Shown in pieces: positions 47,687-56,939 of a DNA stretch of 64,000 nucleotides. Source of the stretch: Rhodospirillum sp. (GTDB taxonomy: Bacteria > Pseudomonadota > Alphaproteobacteria > Dongiales > Dongiaceae). The notes beneath the pieces are model-generated. The model did no database searches, was not told the DNA's origin, and was given only the letters and a program-made list of their open reading frames with translations. The position numbers were made by a program, and so were the translations under genes. Where the stretch lies: NCBI GenBank assembly GCA_013822765.1, contig PNKY01000003.1:1-64000 (forward strand), read 5' to 3'. Position 1 is the stretch's first letter. Each line of letters opens with the position of its first letter.

Positions 47687-47740
47687 CCACGTGGTGATTT
47701 GGACCGGATTGCGGCCACGTAAAATAAGCAGCTAAAAGGT
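47687..47740 (+). promoter_or_regulatory. SAM-II riboswitch (metA type)
   Basis: S-adenosylmethionine-binding aptamer upstream of metZ. The P1 stem is formed by ACGTGG (47689-47694) and CCACGT (47715-47720). The conserved loop TGATTTGGACCGGATTGC follows the first strand, and the 3' tail GCAGCTAAAAGGT (47728-47740) can pair back to the loop to make the pseudoknot. This matches the SAM-II pattern as I know it from alphaproteobacterial metA, metX and metZ leaders. Downstream lies an intrinsic terminator whose 5' arm overlaps a segment complementary to AAAGGT of the aptamer tail, so it probably controls transcription. Confidence 0.88.
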
Positions 47741-47759
47741 GCCTGGCGTCTTCCAACCG

Positions 47760-47790
47760 CCTCGACCTTTGTTCCGGTCGGGGTTTTTTT
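47760..47790 (+). terminator. Riboswitch-controlled intrinsic terminator (attenuator)
   Basis: 8-bp stem (47760-47767 with 47776-47783, one U-G pair, 8-nt loop) followed by seven T residues (47784-47790), ending 43 nt before the metZ ATG. ACCTTT (47765-47770), which spans the end of the 5' arm and the loop, is complementary to AAAGGT (47735-47740) at the aptamer end, so the two structures exclude each other. Confidence 0.8.
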
Positions 47791-47833
47791 GTGCCTGGAT
47801 TCCAGGGTTTGGGATCCAGGGGGAGCCAGGAAG

Positions 47834-49033
47834 ATGCAGAACTACAAGCACGACGTTTCCCCGGACTGGGGTCTCGCCACCCAGATGGTGCATGGCGGCC
47901 TGACGCGCTCGCAGCATGCCGAGACCGCCGAGGCGATCTACATGACCTCCGGCTACGTCTATCAGTCCGCGGAAGAGGCGCAGGCGGCGTTCGACAATTC
48001 GAAGCCCCGCTTCGTCTATGGCCGCTTCGGCAACCCAACGGTCGCGATGTTCGAGGAGCGCATGGCGCTGCTGGAAGGCGCCGAAGCCGCGCGCGCCACC
48101 GCCAGCGGCATGGCCGCAGTGTTCGCTTCGATCGCCTGCCTGGTGAAGGCGGGCGACCGGGTGGTGGCGTCCGATGCCTTGTTCGGCTCCTGCAACTACA
48201 TCGTCCAGGAGATCCTGCCGAAGTGGGGCATCGAGACCGAGTTCGTCGACGGCCGCGACCTCGGCCAGTGGCGCAAGGCGTTGAGCAAGCCGACCAAGGT
48301 CGTGCTGCTTGAAACGCCGGCCAATCCCAGCCTGCGCATCGTCGATCTCAAAGCGGTGTGCGATCTCGGCCACGCCGCCGGCGCGCAGGTGATCGTCGAC
48401 AACGTGTTCGCGACGCCGCTGTTGCAGCGGCCGCTCGAATTCGGCGCCGACATCGTGGTCTATTCCGCCACCAAGCACATCGACGGCCAGGGTCGCTGCC
48501 TCGGCGGCGTCATCCTCGGCACGGCGAAATACATCAACGAGACTCTGCAGCCCTTCATCCGCCACACCGGCCCGAGCCTCAGCCCGGTCAATGCCTGGAT
48601 CCTGCTCAAGGGGCTGGAGACGCTGGAGCTGCGCCTGCAGCGCCAGTGCGAGGCGGCGGAGAAGATCGCGAAGGAACTGCAGGGCCACCCCAAGCTGAAC
48701 CACGCTTATTATCCGACGCTGGCGAATTTCCCGCAGGCGGAGTTGGCGAAGAAGCAGATGAAGTCGGGCGGCACGATCGTCAGCATCGATCTGAGGGGCG
48801 GCAGGGACGCCTCGTTCCGCTTCCTCAACGCGCTGAAGCTGATCCTGATCTCCAACAATCTCGGCGATTCGAAGTCGCTCGTGACCCACCCGGCGACGAC
48901 CACGCACCAGCGCCTGACGCCGGAGCAGAAGGAGGCGCAGGGCATCACGCAAGGCCTGGTGCGCCTGTCGATCGGGTTGGAGGATGTGAAGGACCTGCTC
49001 GCTGACGTGCGTCGGGCGCTGGACGCGGCATAG
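47834..49033 (+). CDS. metZ: O-succinylhomoserine sulfhydrylase
   Basis: PLP enzyme that makes homocysteine from O-succinylhomoserine and sulfide, the direct sulfhydrylation route to methionine. 399 residues from the ATG at 47834, with AGGAAG in front; an earlier in-frame Met at 47789 lies within the leader. Cys/Met metabolism fold with the PLP lysine Lys214 in YSATKHIDGQGR, and MTSGYVYQSAEEA and YGRFGNPTV near the N-terminus. Regulated by the SAM-II riboswitch, consistent with repression when S-adenosylmethionine is plentiful. The O-acetyl donor cannot be excluded from sequence. Confidence 0.96.
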   Translation: MQNYKHDVSPDWGLATQMVHGGLTRSQHAETAEAIYMTSGYVYQSAEEAQAAFDNSKPRFVYGRFGNPTVAMFEERMALLEGAEAARATASGMAAVFASIACLVKAGDRVVASDALFGSCNYIVQEILPKWGIETEFVDGRDLGQWRKALSKPTKVVLLETPANPSLRIVDLKAVCDLGHAAGAQVIVDNVFATPLLQRPLEFGADIVVYSATKHIDGQGRCLGGVILGTAKYINETLQPFIRHTGPSLSPVNAWILLKGLETLELRLQRQCEAAEKIAKELQGHPKLNHAYYPTLANFPQAELAKKQMKSGGTIVSIDLRGGRDASFRFLNALKLILISNNLGDSKSLVTHPATTTHQRLTPEQKEAQGITQGLVRLSIGLEDVKDLLADVRRALDAA

Positions 49034-49062
49034 CCACGTCTGCCTTCCCCCAAGTCCAGAAT

Positions 49063-49099
49063 CCCCCGCTCCCTCGCACACATGCAAGGGCTGCGGGGG
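49063..49099. terminator. Hairpin between convergent metZ and the DNA methyltransferase gene
   Basis: CCCCCGC (49063-49069) pairs with GCGGGGG (49093-49099), with a few further inner pairs. It starts 30 nt after the metZ stop and abuts the methyltransferase stop. No T-run on either side, so the terminator role is inferred from position. Confidence 0.35.
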
Positions 49100-50071
<972 letters not shown>

Positions 50072-50174
50072 TCAAGTGACCCGAGTCGAGATAACCTTAT
50101 GAGTGTATGAAGTCGTATCGAGGAAGGTCTGGCAAGCCCTCCAGCGTGACCGCCCGACATAGACAACGGCGCGC

Positions 50175-51287
50175 CTAGAGAAACACCGCCGCCAGATCCG
50201 CCGTCGCGCGGCGGCCGATCGCGGCGCGGTTGGTCGTCAGCCACGCGTCCGCCGCCTGTCGTCCATCGAGACGAAGCTTGGATACCATGCGCCAGTCCGG
50301 CACCAGCCGGCTGCCGGGCGGCAGCGCGGCGGTCGCCGGCGTAGCGTCGATCAGATGGAAGCGATGGCGCAGGAATGGCGCCATCCTGCGGCTCGCCATC
50401 CGCTGGATGGCGGCGATCTCTTGGCGTAGCGGCGCGTTGAAAATGATGCGGTTGAGACCTTCGCTGATGCCGGCGTGATCCGCCGGCACACCCTGCCCGG
50501 CCAGCGGGATGAGCTGGATCAGCAGTGTGTCCTCCGACTTCGCCGGATTGATCAGCGGCAGCAGCGGCGGATTGGCGACATAGCCGCCATCCCAATATTG
50601 CCGTCCGTCGATCTCCACCGCGCGATGGATTTGCGGCAGGCAGGCCGAGGCCATCACCGCGTCGAGCGAAATGTCGAGCCGCGTGAAGATGCGCTTGCGC
50701 CCCGTGGCGGCATCGGTCGCCGCAATGAAGAGATCCGGCCCAGCGCGCCGCAGCTGCTCGAAATTCACCAGCGTGCGCAGCAGGTCGCGCATCGGATTGA
50801 AGTCCATCGGATTGAATTGCGCCGGGGCAAGAAACTTGCCGATCAGGTCCATGCCGGCGTGCTGCAAGCGCTGCAGGCCGGGCAGCGTCTCGAACAAGCC
50901 GCCCACATCGCCGCCGCCTTGCCGGCATAGTCCGGTCCAGAAGCGCGCCAGCTTTTCCAGTGCGCCCGCCGGGCCATCCTCGATCAGCCCGGACGCCAAC
51001 AGTACCGCGTTGATCGCGCCGGCGCTGGTGCCACTGATGGCGCCGAACGCCAGGCGGCGCTCCTCGAGCAGCCGGTCCAGTGCGCCCCAGGTAAAGGCGC
51101 CGTGTGCGCCGCCGCCTTGCAGCGCCAGATTGAGGCGGGAGGGCTCGACCCGCGGGACGCGTACGCGCGGCCGGACCCATCCTTGCCGTCCCCATGCTTG
51201 TCGTCCGATGACAATCAGCAACCGTCGTAGGCGGCGCGATAAACCGCGGCGCAGCGCTGGGGTCTGTGAGGCGGGTGCGAGCGACAA
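50175..51287 (-). CDS. Patatin-like phospholipase
   Basis: 370 residues. Ser-Asp dyad lipase of the patatin family: the oxyanion-type LQGGGAHGAFTWGAL, the nucleophile Ser88 in GTSAG, and Asp233 in YWDGGYVANPP. A basic N-terminal extension of about 50 residues (Arg-rich, with a short hydrophobic RRLLIVIG) precedes the domain. No signal peptide is clear. The gene starts 3 nt after a 55-codon gene on the same strand and is likely co-translated with it. Substrate is probably a phospholipid, or a polyester in some relatives. Confidence 0.92.
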   Translation of the reverse strand: MSLAPASQTPALRRGLSRRLRRLLIVIGRQAWGRQGWVRPRVRVPRVEPSRLNLALQGGGAHGAFTWGALDRLLEERRLAFGAISGTSAGAINAVLLASGLIEDGPAGALEKLARFWTGLCRQGGGDVGGLFETLPGLQRLQHAGMDLIGKFLAPAQFNPMDFNPMRDLLRTLVNFEQLRRAGPDLFIAATDAATGRKRIFTRLDISLDAVMASACLPQIHRAVEIDGRQYWDGGYVANPPLLPLINPAKSEDTLLIQLIPLAGQGVPADHAGISEGLNRIIFNAPLRQEIAAIQRMASRRMAPFLRHRFHLIDATPATAALPPGSRLVPDWRMVSKLRLDGRQAADAWLTTNRAAIGRRATADLAAVFL

Positions 51288-51290
51288 GCC

Positions 51291-51458
51291 CTAGCGGCCG
51301 GCGGCCCGCGTCTCGCCGACGGTATCGTTCGCCGGCTGGCGCAGGATTCCGACCTGCTTCATCCAAAGCTGATCGATGATGCGCTGGGTCCGCTCGGCCA
51401 GCGCCCGTTCATTGGGGAGGGCGAGCCACGTCACTTCGTCTTGGGTATAGGGCCACAT
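51291..51458 (-). CDS. Small unannotated 55-codon gene upstream of the patatin
   Basis: Begins with ATG at 51458 and ends with TAG at 51291-51293; product MWPYTQDEVTWLALPNERAL and so on, 55 residues. AGAAGGA lies about 7 nt upstream of the ATG, a good Shine-Dalgarno sequence, and the stop is 3 nt before the patatin ATG. The product is soluble, with an amphipathic helix rich in Glu/Arg/Gln. No family recognised. The strong RBS and tight spacing argue for a real gene; a leader or a lipase-modulating peptide are both possible. Confidence 0.6.
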   Translation of the reverse strand: MWPYTQDEVTWLALPNERALAERTQRIIDQLWMKQVGILRQPANDTVGETRAAGR

Positions 51459-51629
51459 GTCCGATTCCTTCTGCGCAGGTCGTCGCTGGCCCTGACTCGC
51501 GATCTCTTATGCTGCGCTGCACTATTTGTATGTTATTATTCTGGCTGCCGATTTCAAATGATTTTTGCGCTGCAGCATAGCAGGGTGTGTCGCTCCCAGA
51601 CTGGACGCGGGGAACTGGCCAACTCTATA

Positions 51630-51642
51630 TTGCATTGCAAAA
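51630..51642 (+). promoter_or_regulatory. Candidate regulator site upstream of ecm
   Basis: TTGCATTGCAAAA lies 37 nt upstream of the ecm ATG and resembles the element before ccr (46102-46114). TTTGCAAA-type motifs are reported for regulators of short-chain acyl-CoA metabolism. Only two sites support it here. Confidence 0.3.
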
Positions 51643-51679
51643 CAAGGCCGTAACGCCGGTACTGAGATCAGGGGCACCG

Positions 51680-53689
51680 ATGGATCGAGCAAACATGCCG
51701 CAGTCCGGGACCGCAAAGGAGCAGCCCAGGGAACAACCATGGCTGTTCCGGACCTATGCCGGCCATTCCTCCGCCGCCGCGTCCAACGCGCTCTACCGCA
51801 CCAACCTGGCGCGCGGGCAGACCGGACTTTCGGTCGCCTTCGACCTGCCGACCCAGACCGGCTACGACCCCGACCATCCGCTGGCCAAGGGCGAAGTGGG
51901 CAAGGTCGGCGTGCCGATCAGCCATCTCGGCGACATGCTGGCGCTGATGGACGGGCTGCCGCTCGACCGCATGAACACCTCGATGACCATCAACGCCACC
52001 GCGCCGTGGCTGCTGTCGCTCTACATCGCAGCGGCGGAGAAGCAGGGCGTGGCGCGCTCGGCGCTGCAAGGCACGGTGCAGAACGACATCATCAAGGAAT
52101 ACCTCTCGCGCGGCACCTACATCTTCCCGCCAATGCCGAGCCTGAAGCTCACCGCCGACGTCATCGCCTTCGCCTATCGCGAGGTTCCGAAGTGGAACCC
52201 GACCAACGTCTGCTCGTACCATCTGCAGGAAGCGGGCGCGACGCCGGAGCAGGAGCTGGCCTTCGCGCTGGCGACCGCGATCGCGGTGCTCGATCGTGTG
52301 AAGACGGTAGTGCCGGCGGAGGACCTGCCGCAGGTGGTCGGGCGCATCAGCTTCTTCGTCAATGCCGGCCTGCGCTTCATCACCGAGCTGTGCAAGATGC
52401 GCGCCTTCACCGAGCTATGGGACGAGATCACGCGCGAGCGCTACGGCGTCGAGGACGCCAAGCTGCGCCGCTTCCGCTATGGCGTGCAGGTCAATTCCCT
52501 CGGCTTGACCGAGCAGCAGCCGGAGAACAACGTCTATCGCATCCTGCTGGAGATGCTGGCCGTCACCTTGAGCAAGGATGCGCGCGCCCGTGCAGTGCAG
52601 CTGCCGGCGTGGAACGAGGCGCTCGGCCTGCCGCGGCCATGGGATCAGCAATGGTCGCTGCGCCTGCAGCAGATCCTGGCGTTCGAGACCGACCTGCTGG
52701 AATACGACGACATCTTCAACGGCTCCAAGGTGATCGACGCCAAGGTCGCTGAGCTCAAGGAAGCGGCACGCGAGGAACTCAGGCTGATCGATGAGATGGG
52801 CGGCGCGGTCGCCGCGATCGAGTCGAGCTACATGAAGCAGCGGCTGGTCGAATCCAACGCGCGGCGCGTGGCCGCGATCGAAGCGGGTCAGCAAGTGGTG
52901 GTCGGCGTCAACAGATACACCGACAGTGCGCCCTCGCCCCTCACCGCCGGCGGCGACGGCGGCATCCTGACCGTCGACAGCCGGGCCGAGGCGGACGCGA
53001 TCGAGCGCCTCGGGGCCTGGCGGGCCAGCCGCGACCAGAAGGCTGTGACAGCTTCGCTCGCGCAGCTCGACGCCGATGCGCGCGCGGGCAACAACATCAT
53101 GCCGGCCTCGATCGCGTGCGCCCATGCCGGCGTCACGACCGGCGAATGGGCCGCCACCTTGCGCAAGACCTACGGCGAGTATCGCGCGCCGACCGGCGTG
53201 TCGCGCGCCGCCGCAAACGCGCCGGCCGTCGATCTCGACGCGCTGCGCGCGCGCGTCGACGCCGTGTCCTCCAAGCTTGGCCGCCGTCTCAAGATCCTGG
53301 TCGGCAAGCCGGGACTCGACGGCCATTCCAACGGCGCGGAGCAGATCGCCGTGCGCGCGCGCGACGCCGGGATGGAGATCGTCTATGACGGCATCCGCCT
53401 GACGCCGGTCGAGATCGCCAACGCCGCGCTCGAGCAGGGCGTGCATGTCATCGGCCTCTCCATCCTCTCCGGCTCGCACATCACCCTGGTGCAGGAGGTG
53501 CTCGAGCGCCTGCGCGCCAGCGGGCTCGACGTGCCGGTGGTGGTCGGCGGCATCGTGCCGCCCGAGGACGCCGAGCGCTTGAAGGCGATGGGTGTCGCGC
53601 GCATCTACACCCCGAAGGACTACGACGTGTGCCGCGTCATGGGCGAGATCGTCGACCTGGTCGAAGCCGCCCATTCGCGCGCAGCCTGA
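51680..53689 (+). CDS. ecm: Ethylmalonyl-CoA mutase
   Basis: Adenosylcobalamin-dependent enzyme of the ethylmalonyl-CoA pathway, converting ethylmalonyl-CoA to methylsuccinyl-CoA; formerly called MeaA. 669 residues from the ATG at 51680. The N-terminal catalytic barrel contains FDLPTQTGYDPDHPLAKGEV and TSMTINATAPWLL; the C-terminal B12-binding domain has the base-off motif with Asp547 and His549 (GLDGHSNG), then GLSILSGSH and VVVGGIVPPED. The region between them is shorter than in two-subunit methylmalonyl-CoA mutases. It is 5 nt before bluB, linking cofactor supply to the enzyme. The frame opens earlier (51587), but that part is leader. Confidence 0.95.
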   Translation: MDRANMPQSGTAKEQPREQPWLFRTYAGHSSAAASNALYRTNLARGQTGLSVAFDLPTQTGYDPDHPLAKGEVGKVGVPISHLGDMLALMDGLPLDRMNTSMTINATAPWLLSLYIAAAEKQGVARSALQGTVQNDIIKEYLSRGTYIFPPMPSLKLTADVIAFAYREVPKWNPTNVCSYHLQEAGATPEQELAFALATAIAVLDRVKTVVPAEDLPQVVGRISFFVNAGLRFITELCKMRAFTELWDEITRERYGVEDAKLRRFRYGVQVNSLGLTEQQPENNVYRILLEMLAVTLSKDARARAVQLPAWNEALGLPRPWDQQWSLRLQQILAFETDLLEYDDIFNGSKVIDAKVAELKEAAREELRLIDEMGGAVAAIESSYMKQRLVESNARRVAAIEAGQQVVVGVNRYTDSAPSPLTAGGDGGILTVDSRAEADAIERLGAWRASRDQKAVTASLAQLDADARAGNNIMPASIACAHAGVTTGEWAATLRKTYGEYRAPTGVSRAAANAPAVDLDALRARVDAVSSKLGRRLKILVGKPGLDGHSNGAEQIAVRARDAGMEIVYDGIRLTPVEIANAALEQGVHVIGLSILSGSHITLVQEVLERLRASGLDVPVVVGGIVPPEDAERLKAMGVARIYTPKDYDVCRVMGEIVDLVEAAHSRAA

Positions 53690-53694
53690 CGCCC

Positions 53695-54357
53695 ATGTTC
53701 CGCGAGATCGTCGCCTTCCGGCGTTCGCCGCAGTTCAACGATCGCTTCCGCTATGACCTGAAGCAGCTGCTGCGCTGGCGGCGCGACGTGCGGCGGTTCC
53801 GCACCGATGCGATCCCGGAGACGCTGGTCGAGGAGTTGCTGGACCTCGCCTGCCTCGCGCCCTCGGTCGGCAACGCGCAGCCCTGGCGCTTCGTCAGCGT
53901 CGACGATGCCGGCAATCGCGCCGCCATCATCGCCAACTTCAACCAGGCGAACGCGCGCGCCCTCGCCGGCTATCACGGCGAACGCGCGCAGCTCTATGCC
54001 GGCCTCAAGCTAGCCGGCTTGAAAGAGGCTCCGCGCCATCTGGCGGTGTTCTGCGATGAAGGCACGGCCCAGGGTCATGGCCTCGGCCGCCAAAGCATGC
54101 CGGAAACCTTGCGCTATTCCGCGGTGCTGGCGGTGCACACGTTGTGGCTGGCGGCGCGCACGCGCGCCCTTGGCGTCGGCTGGGTCTCGATCCTCGATCC
54201 GGTTGCGGCGGCGGAGCAATTGCGGGTTCCCCGGGAGTGGACGCTGGTCGCCTACCTTTGCCTCGGCTGGCCGACCGAGGAGCAGGACGAACCGGAGCTT
54301 CAGCGCGCCGGCTGGCAGGCCCGAGACGCCGCGTGCCGCCAGGTGCTGTGGCGCTGA
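53695..54357 (+). CDS. bluB: 5,6-dimethylbenzimidazole synthase
   Basis: Nitroreductase-fold enzyme that cannibalises FMN to make 5,6-dimethylbenzimidazole, the lower ligand of vitamin B12. 220 residues from the ATG at 53695. Typical blocks: RRDVRRFR, LAPSVGNAQPWRF, GHGLGRQSMPET, and GVGWVSILDP. These residues fit BluB rather than general nitroreductases. It follows ecm by 5 nt, an association that makes metabolic sense because Ecm needs B12. No other cobalamin gene and no cobalamin riboswitch was seen in the window. Confidence 0.9.
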   Translation: MFREIVAFRRSPQFNDRFRYDLKQLLRWRRDVRRFRTDAIPETLVEELLDLACLAPSVGNAQPWRFVSVDDAGNRAAIIANFNQANARALAGYHGERAQLYAGLKLAGLKEAPRHLAVFCDEGTAQGHGLGRQSMPETLRYSAVLAVHTLWLAARTRALGVGWVSILDPVAAAEQLRVPREWTLVAYLCLGWPTEEQDEPELQRAGWQARDAACRQVLWR

Positions 54358-54482
54358 CCAACAAGATAATAGACGAAGTCAGCCGGCGCGGCCGATAGCG
54401 GCACCGCCGCTTCGATATTCCCAATCTGTTCCGGACCGACGAGACGCGCGCCATTCCCGATCATACTAGCAGGGGCGGTGAC

Positions 54483-54698
54483 TCAACTCGGATCGTGAAT
54501 ATGTGAAACGCGAGCCTTGCCGGTAAAGCGATGCTCGGCAAGCAGTCTTTCGATCATGATTGCAATGCGTCGTTCGCGCTTTGACGATCGGACCCGTACG
54601 CGCAGCCGGTCCATTGCGCGGTCCACGTCCGCGAGGGAGATCTCAGCCCACCCATCATCGCGACAGGCACGGTACAGATCCTCGCCAAAGTTCCGCAC
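54483..54698 (-). CDS. Hypothetical 71-residue protein
   Basis: GTG-started frame (VRNFGEDLYRACRDDGWAEI) with a basic central helix (RLRVRVRSSKRERRIAIMIERLLAEH). It looks like a small soluble protein, and sequence in the same frame upstream lacks a good start until a stop codon at about 54745. No family recognised, and no strong RBS. It lies in an otherwise empty gap between bluB and the membrane retropepsin-like gene, so it may be real or the remnant of a larger gene. Confidence 0.4.
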   Translation of the reverse strand: MRNFGEDLYRACRDDGWAEISLADVDRAMDRLRVRVRSSKRERRIAIMIERLLAEHRFTGKARVSHIHDPS

Positions 54699-54777
54699 GC
54701 GGGTGCATGAGAGAACGCGGATCGCGTTCTTGATCGAAGTCTATGACGATCCAGCGCGGCATGCGCCAGCCGGTTCC

Positions 54778-56061
54778 TTACGGCAGCACGATCAGCGCAT
54801 CATCATCGGCGCGCCAGTATTTGAAGCCCTCGAGGAACGGCTTGCCCAGAATGTTGTGACCCAAGCGATCGGTGGCGAACACCTTGAGCTGCAAGTTCTC
54901 GATGGTCGTGGCGCCGAGCTGAACCTTGGGCAGTGTTAGGTTGGCGGCATACTCCGCGCCGCCCGCGGCAACCTCGAATCGCTCGTTGTAGACCAGCGAC
55001 GACGGACTGATGCCGATCTGCTTCGGCACATCCGGCCTCAACACGTTGATTGGTGTCGAGGGTTCCACCATGAAATCAACGATAGTGCCATCGATCGTGA
55101 GGTTGACGTGAAACATCCGGTCGTCAGCGCGCGCGATGCGTATGCCTTCCGATCCTGAACTGATCGACAACACGTAATCATAGATGCCCCGGCCGAGCGC
55201 CCCGACTTCCTGGTGGAAGCCGACGCCGATCGCGACCAGGAGGCCGGCGAGCGGATACAACGCGTCGACCAACGGGCCGCTCGCGTGATCGCGCACAAAG
55301 ACCTTGATCAACATGACGAGGATACCGGTGCCTGACAGCGCCAGTAGCAGCATCATCGGCACGACGCTCCCGTTGGCCCCAGGCGGCACGACCATCAACG
55401 TGTTGCCTTTGATGCCCCAGCCGCGGGTGCGGTCGAAGAAGTCCCGGCCGAGGGTGCTGGGCGTGAGGTTGTTCGCCGACACGAGCGCTGGCACGTCCGC
55501 CATGGACGATTCCGATAAGTCGATGCTTTTCAGCGTTATTGCGGCGGCCGATTGGGGACCGTCCGGGCCATCGATCGCCACATCGAACGTCATGGTGGAA
55601 GGGTCGAAACCGGTTTTCCGCGCATCCGACTGGGAGAGCAAGATGTGCTTGGCTTCGGTATCCACTACAAACCACACCGACACGCCATTGACATCGAGCA
55701 TGGGACGAAAGCGTCCATCGTCCGCGCGTGCGAACCATACTCCATCCGTTTCCAGGCTGCCGCCCGTGGCATGGCTCCAGAGCGCCAACCCGACACCACC
55801 GACATTTCCGACCAGGCAGAGCACAGCCAGAAGCGGGAACACCACGACCGGATGTAGCACCGTCAAAGCCGATGCGCCCGCCCCGATGCTCGAGACCGTA
55901 TGGATGCCGCCGACCGCCACCGCGAGCACGAGGAGCAAGACGCCGATAAAAAGGAAGGTGCCGCCGTTGAGCAAGTCCGGCGCGAAATAGCTGACCGCGA
56001 ACAGGGCAATCATGCCGGCGAATACCGGAAGCCCAAGCCGAAGCGCAATCGTCTGGTCCAT
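54778..56061 (-). CDS. Membrane protein with two degenerate retropepsin-like domains
   Basis: 427 residues: about three N-terminal transmembrane helices (10-27, 33-52, 70-95), a first retropepsin-like domain (about 105-228), two further helices (about 233-255 and 264-282), and a second retropepsin-like domain (about 300-427). In active clan AA proteases each domain has D-T/S-G. Here the first reads DTE (134-136) and the second EPS (333-335), so catalysis is unlikely. It lies next to an intact homologue at 56145-56840, and the C-terminal motif LGKPFLEGFKYWR parallels LGMEFLGRLRGWR there. A regulatory or decoy role is inference. Confidence 0.82.
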   Translation of the reverse strand: MDQTIALRLGLPVFAGMIALFAVSYFAPDLLNGGTFLFIGVLLLVLAVAVGGIHTVSSIGAGASALTVLHPVVVFPLLAVLCLVGNVGGVGLALWSHATGGSLETDGVWFARADDGRFRPMLDVNGVSVWFVVDTEAKHILLSQSDARKTGFDPSTMTFDVAIDGPDGPQSAAAITLKSIDLSESSMADVPALVSANNLTPSTLGRDFFDRTRGWGIKGNTLMVVPPGANGSVVPMMLLLALSGTGILVMLIKVFVRDHASGPLVDALYPLAGLLVAIGVGFHQEVGALGRGIYDYVLSISSGSEGIRIARADDRMFHVNLTIDGTIVDFMVEPSTPINVLRPDVPKQIGISPSSLVYNERFEVAAGGAEYAANLTLPKVQLGATTIENLQLKVFATDRLGHNILGKPFLEGFKYWRADDDALIVLP

Positions 56062-56144
56062 ATGGCCTCCAGGCCTGGCGGCACCAAGCCTGGAGAGTCC
56101 GGCTGCGGGAGTTAAGGATTCGTTATTCGGGCAGCCGCCCTTCG

Positions 56145-56840
56145 CTAAGGAACCAGCGTCAGCTCGCCGTTCTCGACTCGCCAGCCGCGCAGGCGGCCGA
56201 GGAATTCCATGCCGAGCAGGCTTTCCGACATGTCGGCGCCGTTGACGGTCGCAGGCAGCTGGTTCATCTCGATCGACCCGATGACCAGGTTGTCGAGGCG
56301 GATGGCGGCGCCGCTGACCGTGCCGTTGGCGGTCTGGGCGAACTGATCGAACACCAGGGTCGCGGGATCGATCCCGATCCGCTGCGCATCGTCCGGCGCC
56401 AGCACGACATCGGTCGCGCCGGTATCGACCATGAAGGTGACGCGGCCGCCATTCACCAGAGCCTGGATTCGGAAATGCCCGTCCGGGCCGGCATCGAAGC
56501 TGAGCGTGCCGTCATCATGTGCCACGCCCTGGGTCGGGGACAGCGCGCCCATGATGCGCTGTCCGATCAAGGCGGCGTCGTTCTTGAAGGCATAGAGGCC
56601 GACCAGACCGAGGATGATCGCCAGCCAGATCGCGGCCTGGCGCAACGCGGTCTTGGGATTCAAGCGCGCGGCGCCGATCACCGCCGAGCCGATCAGCGCC
56701 ATCCAGCCGATCCGGGTCAGCAGGCGCATCCGCGAATCGGGATCGTCGAGCGCGCCGGGGTAGAGTTCGTTCAGCACGAACACCAGCGCCACGGTCGCAC
56801 CGAGCAAGATCAGCAGCCAGAATCCAACGGACCGTGTCAC
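56145..56840 (-). CDS. Membrane-bound retropepsin-like aspartic protease (TIGR02281 type)
   Basis: 231 residues from a GTG at 56840, chosen because GGGAGG precedes it by 6 nt and it places the first transmembrane helix at the N-terminus; frames open at 56894 and 56870 have no RBS. Three helices (about 4-23, 44-57, 70-85) are followed by one retropepsin domain with the catalytic motif MVDTGATDVVL (Asp139) and a C-terminal LLGMEFLGRLRGW. Relatives such as PerP degrade polarity factors in Caulobacter; the substrate here is unknown. It forms the aspartic dyad by dimerisation. Confidence 0.9.
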   Translation of the reverse strand: MTRSVGFWLLILLGATVALVFVLNELYPGALDDPDSRMRLLTRIGWMALIGSAVIGAARLNPKTALRQAAIWLAIILGLVGLYAFKNDAALIGQRIMGALSPTQGVAHDDGTLSFDAGPDGHFRIQALVNGGRVTFMVDTGATDVVLAPDDAQRIGIDPATLVFDQFAQTANGTVSGAAIRLDNLVIGSIEMNQLPATVNGADMSESLLGMEFLGRLRGWRVENGELTLVP

Positions 56841-56939
56841 GGCATCCCTCCCGCCTTCGGGCACGATCATAAAGATTGGCGGCCGCCGCGCCAAGGTGCG
56901 GCGACCGCCTGCAGTTTTCGGGAGAAGCCGGTTAAGACG

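Noticed and set aside
54517..54939. 140-codon plus-strand frame over the small hypothetical gene and the retropepsin gene end
   Set aside because: Arg/Ser-rich and overlaps the coding 3' end of the retropepsin-like gene; the minus-strand frame is more protein-like.
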